This document shows positions 8,154-17,649 of a stretch of 24,893 nucleotides of DNA, in pieces. How positions within the stretch are numbered: the stretch's first letter is position 1; each line of letters begins with the position of its first letter. The translations under genes and the position numbers were made by a program. This DNA is from a virus: IMG/VR virus record IMGVR_UViG_3300033984_000019, positions 1 to 24,893 of that record; one strand, written 5' to 3'. Under the pieces are notes generated by a model. It saw only the letters and a list, made by a program, of their open reading frames with translations. It ran no database searches and had not been told where the DNA came from.

Positions 8154-9626
8154 ATGGGATATTACGAAAATCCGCCTATAATAAATCTTAATTCTGGTGC
8201 TGAAAAAATAGCAGCCGGAGCTGCGAGTGCTGCAAATTCTATTGCAGAAGCTTTAATAAGAAGAGGTGATAGAAAAAGAGCAGAAGAAAAAGAACAAAAG
8301 CTTACTATTCAAAAGCTTCAAGATCAAAAGAATAAGACGGACCTATATTATAACGAGAAGCTATCTGATTGGGCTACTAAAAACACTAGTTCAGGCAATG
8401 AAGTAGATAAAAAAATAAGGGGATTACTGCAAGATAAAATACAAAGAGCAGCCGATGCTCAAATTGCTTTATCAATGGAAACTGATCCAGCTACACGGAC
8501 CGATTATTTAAAAGTAATACGTGATGCTGATACATTTATGACAACAGCTGCAAACTTTGGTAAGAATGTAGCTATGGACACTGCGACCTGGAGAGAAAAT
8601 GCTCCTGGAATTGCAGTTGGCGTATCAGGTGGTTATGTTGTTAATGGTAAAGACGACAATGAAATTTACCAAAGAACAGGCGCAGTTGAGATTCTTGGAG
8701 GTATGACTAATGCTTATGATAATAGCTCTGTTGATATAATTGACGAAGGGGGTACATTCAGTTTAAAAATTAGTGGTAAAAGAAAAGGAGCTACTCAAGG
8801 CTTTAATGATTTAATAATAAACGCGGATTCATATTTAAGTTCAGATAAAGAAGGTGGCGGAGGATTTCTGCAGAAAGTAGAAAACATTGACGATTTTCAT
8901 AAAGTTGCTAAAAAGGGTTTGCTTGACGATAAAGGTGATATTATACCTAGTTATTTAAGTGGTACTACAGAAACTGTATATGTGCCTGGCAAGGGTGATA
9001 AATATAAATTAGAGTTTGCTCAGAAGTTTAATACTGAAAACGCTAAAGCAGAAATAAAAAAGCAATCAGATGTAAAAGCATCGGCATACTTGAGGGTTGA
9101 TAAAGAATCTAGTCTTAGAGCATTAGTAGATTATACTTTAAAACAGCAACCGGGTTTTTACGACAAAAATTTTAAAGGTAAAGATCCTGGAGTTCAAAAA
9201 GAACTATTGTCCGGGCTTTTAACTAATGAAGTTTTTAATACCATGACTAGTGAAATGGAAAAAACATTTGATAAAGATGGAAATACCATTTACTGGGGAG
9301 GTAAGCAATTAAATAAAACATTAGAGAAACCTGTTAAAGTAGGAAAATCTGGTTCTAGTGCAGGTGATGGATTAACTGCTAACAAAAAATTAGAGCTTAG
9401 CGAATTGGAAGCTAATGCTGCTAAGCAAAGAAAAAAATTAACCAACAAAAAAGATGGTACGCCTGTTTATTCTGCTGACAACAAAACTAGAATTATATGG
9501 GATGGAAATGCTTGGGTACGTCAAGTAAAAATGTCTAGTGGTGGTTATGAAGAGGATTTAGATTCTCCACCAATACGATCAAAAAATAAAGCAGCAGCAG
9601 AATTTTTAGGTTACGGATTACCTTAA
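8154..9626 (+). CDS. Putative internal virion / cargo protein
   Basis: A 490-residue protein between the small Ala-rich virion protein and the giant virion protein. The N-terminus (about 10-45) is an Ala-rich amphipathic helix (SGAEKIAAGAASAANSIAEA) leading into a Lys/Glu/Gln-rich coiled coil (45-75). The rest is charged and mixed alpha/beta with no cysteine-rich, catalytic or membrane motif that I recognise. Gene order (small Ala-rich protein, mid-size protein, giant protein) parallels the gp14-gp15-gp16 inner-core set of T7 and the cargo proteins of crAss-like phages, so ejection with the genome is the likely role; this is inference from context. The ATG follows an A/T-rich leader (ending AAAAAATATAAACA) with no Shine-Dalgarno sequence. 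Confidence 0.52.
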   Translation: MGYYENPPIINLNSGAEKIAAGAASAANSIAEALIRRGDRKRAEEKEQKLTIQKLQDQKNKTDLYYNEKLSDWATKNTSSGNEVDKKIRGLLQDKIQRAADAQIALSMETDPATRTDYLKVIRDADTFMTTAANFGKNVAMDTATWRENAPGIAVGVSGGYVVNGKDDNEIYQRTGAVEILGGMTNAYDNSSVDIIDEGGTFSLKISGKRKGATQGFNDLIINADSYLSSDKEGGGGFLQKVENIDDFHKVAKKGLLDDKGDIIPSYLSGTTETVYVPGKGDKYKLEFAQKFNTENAKAEIKKQSDVKASAYLRVDKESSLRALVDYTLKQQPGFYDKNFKGKDPGVQKELLSGLLTNEVFNTMTSEMEKTFDKDGNTIYWGGKQLNKTLEKPVKVGKSGSSAGDGLTANKKLELSELEANAAKQRKKLTNKKDGTPVYSADNKTRIIWDGNAWVRQVKMSSGGYEEDLDSPPIRSKNKAAAEFLGYGLP

Positions 9627-9645
9627 TAACAAAATAAAATAAAAT

Positions 9646-12600
9646 ATGTCTATATACACTTATAACGGATTAGAGTTTTCAGAAGAAGATGTAATTGCTA
9701 AAGCAAAAGAAAAAGGATTAGATTTAGATTCATATATTAATGAATTTGGTATTAAAAGAAAAGAAGACAAAGCGCCGGGAAAGCCAAAACCTGCTGTAAA
9801 AAAGAGTGCAGTTGCAGCAGTAAAAAGTACGGCATCCAAATCGGTAAATACTTCATCGGAGCAACCGGGATTTGATATAAAAGATCCAACTGGCGTAAAT
9901 AAAGTTTTTGGAAGCGCTCCGGCGTCCGTTGATAAAGTAGAAAAAGCAAAGCCGGTAAGCATTGAAAAACCGAAGCAAGGTTTACGCCTTACGACCGAAT
10001 ACGATGGTCAAGTAAAAAAACAAGAAGAGCCAGGGTTTTTAGATTATCTTAAAGAATCTTTTGATTCTGTTGTTTCAACAACTTCGCAATCTTTTTATAA
10101 AGCTCCTGAGTATGCTTATAATTTTATTGCTTCAAATATTACAGATCCAATTATCAATACTATAAGCGAGAGTGTAGGAGGCAAAAAATATAGTAATGAT
10201 TCTGATAAAATAATGGAAACTTTTGGGATAAAAAATGTTCCTGCTGAAATTTTACAGAAAAAAATAAACGCATCTAATAAAATAATTAAAGATTATAGTG
10301 ATAAAAATGGTGTAGACCCATTAACTGCAATAGAAAACGGCAATTATCTTGGAGCCGCTAAATTAGTTGCCGGTGGCACTGTTCAATCTCTTCCTATTAT
10401 GATTGCAGCAATGTTAAGTGGAGGAAGTGCCGCGGCTTTAGCTGGAATTGCTGGCTCAACCGCTGTTTCGAAAGCTGAAGAATTAAAAATTTCAAATCCT
10501 GAAATGGATGTGCAAACTAGAACCAACGCAGGAGCAGTTTCTGGATTACTTGAAGCATACCTAGGCCAATTTTTTACCGGTGCTTCTGGACGAATTGTTC
10601 AAAAAATATTAACCGACAAAGGAACTAAGACTGGATCAAAAATAATTTCAAATGGCTTAATTGGCACTTTAGAAAAAGCTATTGAAAAAAATCCAGTAAT
10701 TGGAATATTAGGCGAAGTGGCCGAGGAAAGTGGAGTTGAACTTGGTAATCAATTAAATGAAATTAATTCTGGCATTAGAAAAGAATTAGATTATAGAGCA
10801 ATAGCTAATTCGGGAATTATTGCAACAGGTATGTCTGGAACAAACACCGTGCCGATATATGCTGCAAAAGGGTATATGAAGTTGAAGGATTACAACCAAG
10901 TTAAAGCTGTAAATAAAGAAATAAACGGCCTTACAAATCAATTATCTAGCCCATATCTAAACGATTCAGATAAAAAAGTAATTTCATCACGAGTTAATAG
11001 ACTTGTAGATGAGAATAAAGCTATTGCTGGCGCCAGTCTAGAAAAAATTAATGCACTACCTGAAAATATAAAAGGCGAAATAAATACTATAAATACTGAT
11101 TTAGATGGTTTAAAAAGTAAGTATTTAGACATTGCCGACAATTCCGATTTACCTATTGAAACTAAGCGAGCGATGGGTGAAGAATTAAAATTACAAGCTA
11201 AAGAATTATATAACAGAAAAACTAGTATAATTGAAGGCAACTATATTTATGATGATTTTAAAAAGCTACAGCAAGCGGAACAAGACAGGATTAAAGTATT
11301 AGCTAACGAAACATTAGTCGCGAATGCTGAATTAAACGATGATCCTAAAACTAGTTTCAATGATGATGAAATTAATAGAGAAGCCGTTAATATTTACAAT
11401 GCCGAATTGCGCGCTAAAGATGCCGCTATAGACATAGAAAAAACTAATATAGCCATAAAAGCTATTGGACTTGGAGAAGAAGTTGACATGCCTGAATTAA
11501 ACTCAGCTAACGATGTGATTAACTATTTATCCGCAAATACTAAGCTAGACAATAATACAATAGAAGACATCGCCGATTCTTATGGTGCATTTATACCGTT
11601 AGAAAATGGTAAAGAAGCTTTAATTATAAATAAAGAAGCGGCCGGTATGGATCAAGTTGTAACAACTGGCCAGCATGAATTCTTGCATAAACTTGTGTAC
11701 AAAGCTGTTAAAGATAATCCAGTCTTGCAAAAGGAAATGGGATTACAATTATATAATCATATTGAAAATTATATAGGCACAGAAGAATTTAATAATACAG
11801 AATTTAAAAGCCGATACGATACTTATAAAGCGGATTTCGAAAATACAAAAACGGAATTAGATAATAAAGTATTAAAAGCAAAAGATTATCTTAGCAAAGG
11901 CGTTATATCGCAAGAAAAATACGATCAAACAATATCGAAAGCAGAGGAATCTGTTGCTAAAGCGGAGGGTAAATATTTAGAAGAAACATTGCCATTATTA
12001 TCTGAATCTTTAACAAAAGGCGACATAAAATACAATGAAACTTTCTTCAATAAAATAGGTGATATTTTACGTAGAGTATTCCAAAAATATGGGTTAAGCA
12101 AAGTAAAATTTGAAACAGGTCAAGATGTTTTTAATTTTGTAAGGGATTATAATAAGAGTTTTGAGAAGGGGCAATTTACAAAAGCATTTAAGGTTTTAGC
12201 AAAAGAAGGTTCATACAAAAGGTCTATTGCAAAAGGCAATGTTCCAGCAAGAGCGATCGCTAAAGCTGAAGTAAAGAAAAGTCAAGGGCTATCCCAAGTT
12301 GAAATTTTAAAAAATCAATTAAAAGAAATACAGGAAAACGAATTTGATTATGATCCTGACGACTTTGATCAGCAAATTGAAAATATACAAGGCAAGATTA
12401 AAAAAGCTATTGAAAAAGAAAAAACCGCTCCGAAAGTAGAAGTTGTTAAAAAGGAAATTTTAACAGAAGAGGACGAGGTTAAGGAAATAATTAAAAATGA
12501 AAAAGGATCTATAGCATCTGATAAAGTACAGAAAATATACGAAGCAAAAGGAGTTAATGGAGCTCAGGACATTATAGATTTGTTTAAGCCTATTACTAAA

Positions 12601-15600
12601 AAAATTGTAGACAAGCGAAGAGATGCTCCTGGATTTGATAGAGAATTACTAACAGATGAAGTAGAGACTGGAGCAGGGGGATTATTTGATTTAATTAGAA
12701 GTTATGACGCTAACAAAGGAGTTCCTTTGGCAGCTTATATAAATAAAAATTTACCTTTAAGAGCAATTGCATCGTCTAAACGAGTTCTAGATAAACAATT
12801 TAATAAAGATGCTGCTGAGGAGGTTGGATTAATGGCTACAGAAACCGCTGACCAAAACATGGTTGAAAGGGCCGCTGAAAAGCCTAAGTATAAAAATGCA
12901 TTAGAATCAAAAGTTCTTGAGCCAGATGTGTTAAAAACTATCTCCAATAAGATACTAACTAACATTAGAACGCTTAAGACTAGAATAGACGCACCTATAT
13001 CTTTAAATAGAACTGTCACACCTTTAATAGCAGAGATTAGGGATGCAATGGGTAAGCAATTAGACATTGATCTTAAAACCGCAATGGGTGGTAAAAAAGA
13101 CAATCAATTAAGAAGCTTTGCTTTAAAAAATAAAAAGTATTTTCTAGAGAACATGACCACTACTTTCCTAATGGGAGCGGACGGAAAAGGAGGCGTACCT
13201 CAAGCTATTCAAAAACAAGTTGACGGCAAATGGACTAATTATCCTGATTGGGTTGGCAAGAAAATTGATAGAGAAAAAACAACAACCGATAATGCGGGCC
13301 GTACTTCCGGAGCCGAAATGGTTAGAAGATTACCTAACGTAGCTAATAATGTTTCTGATGCAGATTATCTTGGGCAATTATTAGAATCTGACGGCAATCC
13401 AATAAGGGGCAGGAAAGAATCCTGGGCTAAAGCTATGGCAGAAGAAATTGCTTTTGACATTGTTAATGATGATTTAATGAACGACGGCCCCATCGCAGAG
13501 GCTTTTAAAGCAAATCAAGAAAGACTAGGTGTTGAGTTAATAGATAATATATCAACTGAAATTGCTAGACAATCCGAAAGAGGGAATGTTAAGTTTTCTT
13601 TATCTAAAGATAAATTTAGAGAAGTGGCCGCGGATTTATTTCATGCATCGTCAGACTATGGCATAGAATCTGAAGAAGTAAACAATATACTTGATAAATT
13701 GCCTTCAGAAGATAGGAATAAAGTAAAAGAATATGTTTTTGAAGAATACATTGATTTTGTTGCAAAACTCCAAAAAATAAAAGCCGGAGCAAGAGGAACT
13801 GCTTATGAAAATATAATTTTAAAAGAATTAAATAAACTTAAAATTGAAGGGGTAAAGCTTATAACTAAAAAAGCAAAAGGATTTGACTCTACGGGAGAAG
13901 GCGATGTTAATATACAATTAGGCAATGATAAATTAAACATTGAAGTTAAAATGAATGCTTTAGCTCAAATGGGTAGCGTTACATTAGATATTAACTTAAA
14001 TAATAATGATTTCACCATTTCTAAAGGTTTGGAATTGCCAAAAGAATTTATTGATAAATTAAAATCCAATATATCCAATTTCAAAGAATATAAAAAAGCA
14101 GCAGAAGGCATCGGAGTTAACACAGAGTCTTGGCCTTATAAAATGAACAAAGCGCAGCATGCGTTTTTGCGTGATAAAGGTTTTCAAAAAGCTTTAACTG
14201 TCTCTATAATTACAGATCAAGGAATAATAGAGCAATTATATAACAATAAAAATGTTTATTATATTAACATTGGTAAACAAGGATTATTTGCGTTAGGTAA
14301 AGATCCATTGAATTTAGGAGTTCCTTTATTAGAAAGCAATGTAAAATTAACAGCTAGATTAGTTAGAGGAGGCGATACTGGAAGGATTAGATTGTTCCCT
14401 GCTTTAATTGACTTTAAAGAAAAATCAAAATATAATATTGATAACGCTGTTTCTAATAATGCCTTATTCACAAGATACAAGCAAAATTCAGAAATAAAAC
14501 AAAGCAAAAAAATCCAAGATGCAGTAACAAACTCTTTGATGCCCAAAAGTTATGAAACCCCTAAAGGTATTTCTGTTTTTGATTTTGACGATACTATTGG
14601 GTTGACTAAGAGTAAAGTGCTATACACAATGCCTGACGGCTCAAAAGGTAAATTAAACGGTGCTGAATTTGCTAAGCAAGGAGCTAGTCTTTTAGAAAGC
14701 GGAGCTATATTTGATTTTTCAGAGTTTAGTAAAGTTGTTGAAGGTGAACCGGGGCCAATGGTTGGTAAAATGAAAAAGATGATTGGTAAATTTGGACCAG
14801 AAAACTTTTTTATACTTACCGCTAGGCCAGCTGACTCAGCATTGCCTATTAAAGAGTTTTTATCTTCTATAGATATAAATATACCGTTAAAAAACATAAC
14901 AGGATTAGGTAATAGTTTAGCTCAAGCAAAAGCAGATTGGATCACTGGTAAAGCGGCTGAAGGTTATAATGACTTTTATTTTGCTGATGATCATTTGCCA
15001 AATGTAAATGCAGTTAAATATGCATTAGACGTGCTTGATGTTAAATCAAAAATACAGCAAGCAAAAATTAAATTTAGTAAAACAATATCGCCTGAATTCA
15101 ATAAAATTATTGAACAAAACACAGGAATGGAAGACTTCAAAGTGTTTTCAGATATTGTTGCTAGAAGAAGAGGAACTAGCAAAAATAAATTTGATTTTTA
15201 TGTACCTGCATCTGCAGCAGATTTCGAATTATTATTATATAAATTCATAGGCAAAGGAACATTAGGCGAAGAACAAAAAAAATTCTTTGACGATGCCCTG
15301 CTGAAGCCCTACGCGAATGGTAATGATTTAATGGATGCAGCTAGACAATCTATCAAGAAAGATTACAAAGCATTGACAGATACATTTCCAGGCATTAAAA
15401 AAACAATTGAATCGTTGACTCCAGATGGAGACTTTACATACGATCAAGCAATTCGTGTTGCAATGTGGAATGAAGAAGGCGTGGAGATCCCAGGTATATC
15501 ACAACGCGATTCTAGAAAGCTAACTGACTTAGTCAATGCTGATCCAGAATTAAAAGCTTTTAAAGAAGGATTAATTGTTACCGGTAGACAAGGAAAAGGC

Positions 15601-17295
15601 TGGGTAAAACCTGAGAATTTCTGGGATGCTAATACTATTATTTCTGATTTACATAACCTTACCGAGGGAGAAGGTAGAAAGAAATTTCTTGCTGAGTTTA
15701 TTGAAAATGCTGAATTAATGTTTGGCAAATGGGAGCAAGGCAGATTAGTAGGCCCTAATATAAATAAGGTAGAAGCTGTTTACGGTACAAATGTTAGAGA
15801 AGCTATAGAAGATGTTCTTTGGAGAATGACAACTGGTAAAAACAGAGGTTACGGAAAAGATAAAGAAACAGGTCGTTGGGCTAATTGGGTTAATGGTTCT
15901 ACCGGAACTATAATGTTCTTGAACACAAGATCTGCTGCTTTGCAGTTAATTGGAGCAGTCAATTTCTTGAATTTAAGAGATAACAATCCTTTTGCTGCAG
16001 CTATGGCTTTTGCAAATCAAAAACAATACTGGACTGATTTTGCTTATATCTGGAATTCTGATAAAATTAAAGAAAGAAGAGGTGGATTGAAAGAAGATGT
16101 TGCGGCAGCCGAGGTCGCTAATGCGGCAGCTAGCAGTACGAACAAAGCTAATGCAGTAATATCCTATTTACTAAAAGTAGGTTATACACCAACGCAATTA
16201 GCAGATAGCTTTGCTATTGCTTCAGGAGGAGCTCCGTATTACAGGAATAGAATAAAAACCTATTTAAGCGAAGGACTTAGCGAGCAAGAAGCGGAAACTA
16301 AAGCATGGAGTGACTTTACAAAGGTAGCAGATGAAACACAGCAATCTGGTGATCCTAGAGACATATCTAAACAACAAGCAAGTGGCGCTGGAAGATTATT
16401 ATTAACATTCCAGAACACAGCAATGCAACAATCTCGTATTGTTAAAAAATCTTTCTTAGATTTAAAGAATGGTAGAGGTGATGCTAAAACAAATGTTGCT
16501 AAAATAATTTATTATTTAGGTGTTCAAAACGTGTTGTTTGCTGCTTTGCAACAAGGTTTAATTGCGGTTGGATTTGGTTTTCTTGATGATGAAGAAGATG
16601 AAGCAAAGAAAAAAGCTTTAGAAAAAGAAAAAGACAAAAAAGTATTTGATATAACAAATGGAGTTATAGATACTATATTGAGCGGTACTGGATTTGTTGG
16701 AAAAGTTGTTGTTACTTTAAAAAACATGGCTAAAGTATACCTTGATGAGCGCGATAAAAACTTTAAAGCTGATTATGCTAAAGTCGTACTAGAGGCTGCT
16801 AATATATCTCCTCCTATTGGATCTAAACTTAGAAAGTTATATAGCGGATTGCAACAAACTAAATATGATAAAGATCTTATAAAAGAAAGAGGGTGGGGAG
16901 TAATGCAAGATGGTAGAGTTCACTTAGGACCTATGTATTCTGTAGCAGGTAAAGTTGTTGAAGCTGGTACAAATGTTCCATTAGATCGTTTAGCTACAAA
17001 AGTAGAGAATGCATCTCAAGCAATGAATTCGCAAAACGAAGCGTGGCAAAGAGTAATGATTGGCTTAGGTTTTAATCCTTATAGCCTTGGCGTTAAAGAA
17101 ACTAAAGGTGATGTGGAAATAGAAGCTAAAGCTAAAGAAATTAGAAAAGAAGAAGGATTAATAAAAGCTAAAGAAACTAGAGAAAGAACTAAAGATTCTA
17201 TTAGAAGTCTCCCGAGAGAAGAAAGACGTAGATTGAAAAAAGAGGACTTGTTAAAAAGAAGAGAGAAAAAAATAAAGAAAAGAAAAATGGGTTAA
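9646..17295 (+). CDS. Giant multi-domain internal virion (polyvalent-type) protein
   Basis: A 2549-residue protein, nearly a third of the window. From N to C it shows: a short conserved head (YTYNGLEFSEEDVIAKAKEK) and a Lys/Pro/Ala-rich linker (to about 130); a hydrophobic segment at about 240-275; long helical regions; HEFLH at 677-681, an HExxH zinc-metallopeptidase-type motif; a sigma-region-2-like helix pair at about 1013-1045 (LFDLIRSYDANKGVPLAAYI); a PD-(D/E)XK-like core E1388, D1420, E1433-x-K1435; a HAD-hydrolase core with DFDDT (1646-1650), TARP (1725-1728) and FADD (1779-1782); a hydrophobic segment at about 2287-2312; and a very basic C-terminus (RREERRRLKKEDLLKRREKK type composition). 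Such multi-enzyme giants are known as polyvalent proteins ejected with phage DNA. It is the last gene before the terminator. The virion role is inferred; the motifs are seen directly. Confidence 0.72.
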   Translation: MSIYTYNGLEFSEEDVIAKAKEKGLDLDSYINEFGIKRKEDKAPGKPKPAVKKSAVAAVKSTASKSVNTSSEQPGFDIKDPTGVNKVFGSAPASVDKVEKAKPVSIEKPKQGLRLTTEYDGQVKKQEEPGFLDYLKESFDSVVSTTSQSFYKAPEYAYNFIASNITDPIINTISESVGGKKYSNDSDKIMETFGIKNVPAEILQKKINASNKIIKDYSDKNGVDPLTAIENGNYLGAAKLVAGGTVQSLPIMIAAMLSGGSAAALAGIAGSTAVSKAEELKISNPEMDVQTRTNAGAVSGLLEAYLGQFFTGASGRIVQKILTDKGTKTGSKIISNGLIGTLEKAIEKNPVIGILGEVAEESGVELGNQLNEINSGIRKELDYRAIANSGIIATGMSGTNTVPIYAAKGYMKLKDYNQVKAVNKEINGLTNQLSSPYLNDSDKKVISSRVNRLVDENKAIAGASLEKINALPENIKGEINTINTDLDGLKSKYLDIADNSDLPIETKRAMGEELKLQAKELYNRKTSIIEGNYIYDDFKKLQQAEQDRIKVLANETLVANAELNDDPKTSFNDDEINREAVNIYNAELRAKDAAIDIEKTNIAIKAIGLGEEVDMPELNSANDVINYLSANTKLDNNTIEDIADSYGAFIPLENGKEALIINKEAAGMDQVVTTGQHEFLHKLVYKAVKDNPVLQKEMGLQLYNHIENYIGTEEFNNTEFKSRYDTYKADFENTKTELDNKVLKAKDYLSKGVISQEKYDQTISKAEESVAKAEGKYLEETLPLLSESLTKGDIKYNETFFNKIGDILRRVFQKYGLSKVKFETGQDVFNFVRDYNKSFEKGQFTKAFKVLAKEGSYKRSIAKGNVPARAIAKAEVKKSQGLSQVEILKNQLKEIQENEFDYDPDDFDQQIENIQGKIKKAIEKEKTAPKVEVVKKEILTEEDEVKEIIKNEKGSIASDKVQKIYEAKGVNGAQDIIDLFKPITKKIVDKRRDAPGFDRELLTDEVETGAGGLFDLIRSYDANKGVPLAAYINKNLPLRAIASSKRVLDKQFNKDAAEEVGLMATETADQNMVERAAEKPKYKNALESKVLEPDVLKTISNKILTNIRTLKTRIDAPISLNRTVTPLIAEIRDAMGKQLDIDLKTAMGGKKDNQLRSFALKNKKYFLENMTTTFLMGADGKGGVPQAIQKQVDGKWTNYPDWVGKKIDREKTTTDNAGRTSGAEMVRRLPNVANNVSDADYLGQLLESDGNPIRGRKESWAKAMAEEIAFDIVNDDLMNDGPIAEAFKANQERLGVELIDNISTEIARQSERGNVKFSLSKDKFREVAADLFHASSDYGIESEEVNNILDKLPSEDRNKVKEYVFEEYIDFVAKLQKIKAGARGTAYENIILKELNKLKIEGVKLITKKAKGFDSTGEGDVNIQLGNDKLNIEVKMNALAQMGSVTLDINLNNNDFTISKGLELPKEFIDKLKSNISNFKEYKKAAEGIGVNTESWPYKMNKAQHAFLRDKGFQKALTVSIITDQGIIEQLYNNKNVYYINIGKQGLFALGKDPLNLGVPLLESNVKLTARLVRGGDTGRIRLFPALIDFKEKSKYNIDNAVSNNALFTRYKQNSEIKQSKKIQDAVTNSLMPKSYETPKGISVFDFDDTIGLTKSKVLYTMPDGSKGKLNGAEFAKQGASLLESGAIFDFSEFSKVVEGEPGPMVGKMKKMIGKFGPENFFILTARPADSALPIKEFLSSIDINIPLKNITGLGNSLAQAKADWITGKAAEGYNDFYFADDHLPNVNAVKYALDVLDVKSKIQQAKIKFSKTISPEFNKIIEQNTGMEDFKVFSDIVARRRGTSKNKFDFYVPASAADFELLLYKFIGKGTLGEEQKKFFDDALLKPYANGNDLMDAARQSIKKDYKALTDTFPGIKKTIESLTPDGDFTYDQAIRVAMWNEEGVEIPGISQRDSRKLTDLVNADPELKAFKEGLIVTGRQGKGWVKPENFWDANTIISDLHNLTEGEGRKKFLAEFIENAELMFGKWEQGRLVGPNINKVEAVYGTNVREAIEDVLWRMTTGKNRGYGKDKETGRWANWVNGSTGTIMFLNTRSAALQLIGAVNFLNLRDNNPFAAAMAFANQKQYWTDFAYIWNSDKIKERRGGLKEDVAAAEVANAAASSTNKANAVISYLLKVGYTPTQLADSFAIASGGAPYYRNRIKTYLSEGLSEQEAETKAWSDFTKVADETQQSGDPRDISKQQASGAGRLLLTFQNTAMQQSRIVKKSFLDLKNGRGDAKTNVAKIIYYLGVQNVLFAALQQGLIAVGFGFLDDEEDEAKKKALEKEKDKKVFDITNGVIDTILSGTGFVGKVVVTLKNMAKVYLDERDKNFKADYAKVVLEAANISPPIGSKLRKLYSGLQQTKYDKDLIKERGWGVMQDGRVHLGPMYSVAGKVVEAGTNVPLDRLATKVENASQAMNSQNEAWQRVMIGLGFNPYSLGVKETKGDVEIEAKAKEIRKEEGLIKAKETRERTKDSIRSLPREERRRLKKEDLLKRREKKIKKRKMG

Positions 17296-17331
17296 TTTAT
17301 AATAGGCACCATACCTAAACGATCCATGAAT

Positions 17332-17366
17332 AAAAAAGGGGCACTTTAATTAGTGCCCCTTTTTTT
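17332..17366. terminator. Bidirectional intrinsic terminator between convergent operons
   Basis: A perfect 14-bp inverted repeat (AAAAAAGGGGCACT at 17332-17345 pairing with AGTGCCCCTTTTTT at 17352-17365) encloses a 6-base loop (TTAATT). The plus strand ends in a run of seven T (17360-17366), and because the left arm starts with six A the minus strand also reads hairpin followed by T-run. It therefore fits a terminator in both directions, and it sits exactly between the plus-strand virion operon (last stop at 17295) and the minus-strand nucleotide operon (last stop at 17407). Confidence 0.92.
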
Positions 17367-17406
17367 ATTTGCAGTAGGTTCGTTGCTGAACTATTTATTC
17401 TTTCGT

Positions 17407-17649
17407 CTAAGACAGAGTGTTATTATTCTCCTTCGCACTGGTACGATCTACTGCTCTACTTTCAATTTCTTCTTTAGCTTTATCTGTCAAGGCTTTAATT
17501 GCATCTTCGTAACCTGGCATAAGCTTTAATGCTTGCATTGTGCCAGATGCTAATGCGGTTAGATGTTGCTGTTCGTCAATCACTTGTTGTAGAACTCTAA
17601 CTAGAGCTTCTACTTTGTTTTTCATTTCAATTAATGTTTGTTCTTTCAT
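17407..17649 (-). CDS. Small helical protein of unknown function
   Basis: An 80-residue protein, the last gene of the minus-strand operon. It is not a recognised family. Residues about 1-60 are predicted by composition to be helical with heptad-like spacing (KVEALVRVLQQVIDEQQHL), then a loop (KLMPGYEDAI) and a polar tail. No cysteine or metal-binding motif and no membrane segment is visible. Its ATG overlaps the TGA stop of the upstream oxygenase gene by four bases (ATGA, 17646-17649), which indicates translational coupling and supports it being a real gene. It ends 41 bases before the terminator hairpin as read on this strand. Confidence 0.7.
   Translation of the reverse strand: MKEQTLIEMKNKVEALVRVLQQVIDEQQHLTALASGTMQALKLMPGYEDAIKALTDKAKEEIESRAVDRTSAKENNNTLS

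Noticed and set aside
9660-9962. Antisense frames across the giant protein gene and other large genes (for example 9660-9962, 12735-13103, 14550-14897)
   Set aside because: They lie wholly inside long convincing genes, lack recognisable motifs and have Ser/Leu/Phe-rich composition typical of antisense readings of AT-rich coding DNA.
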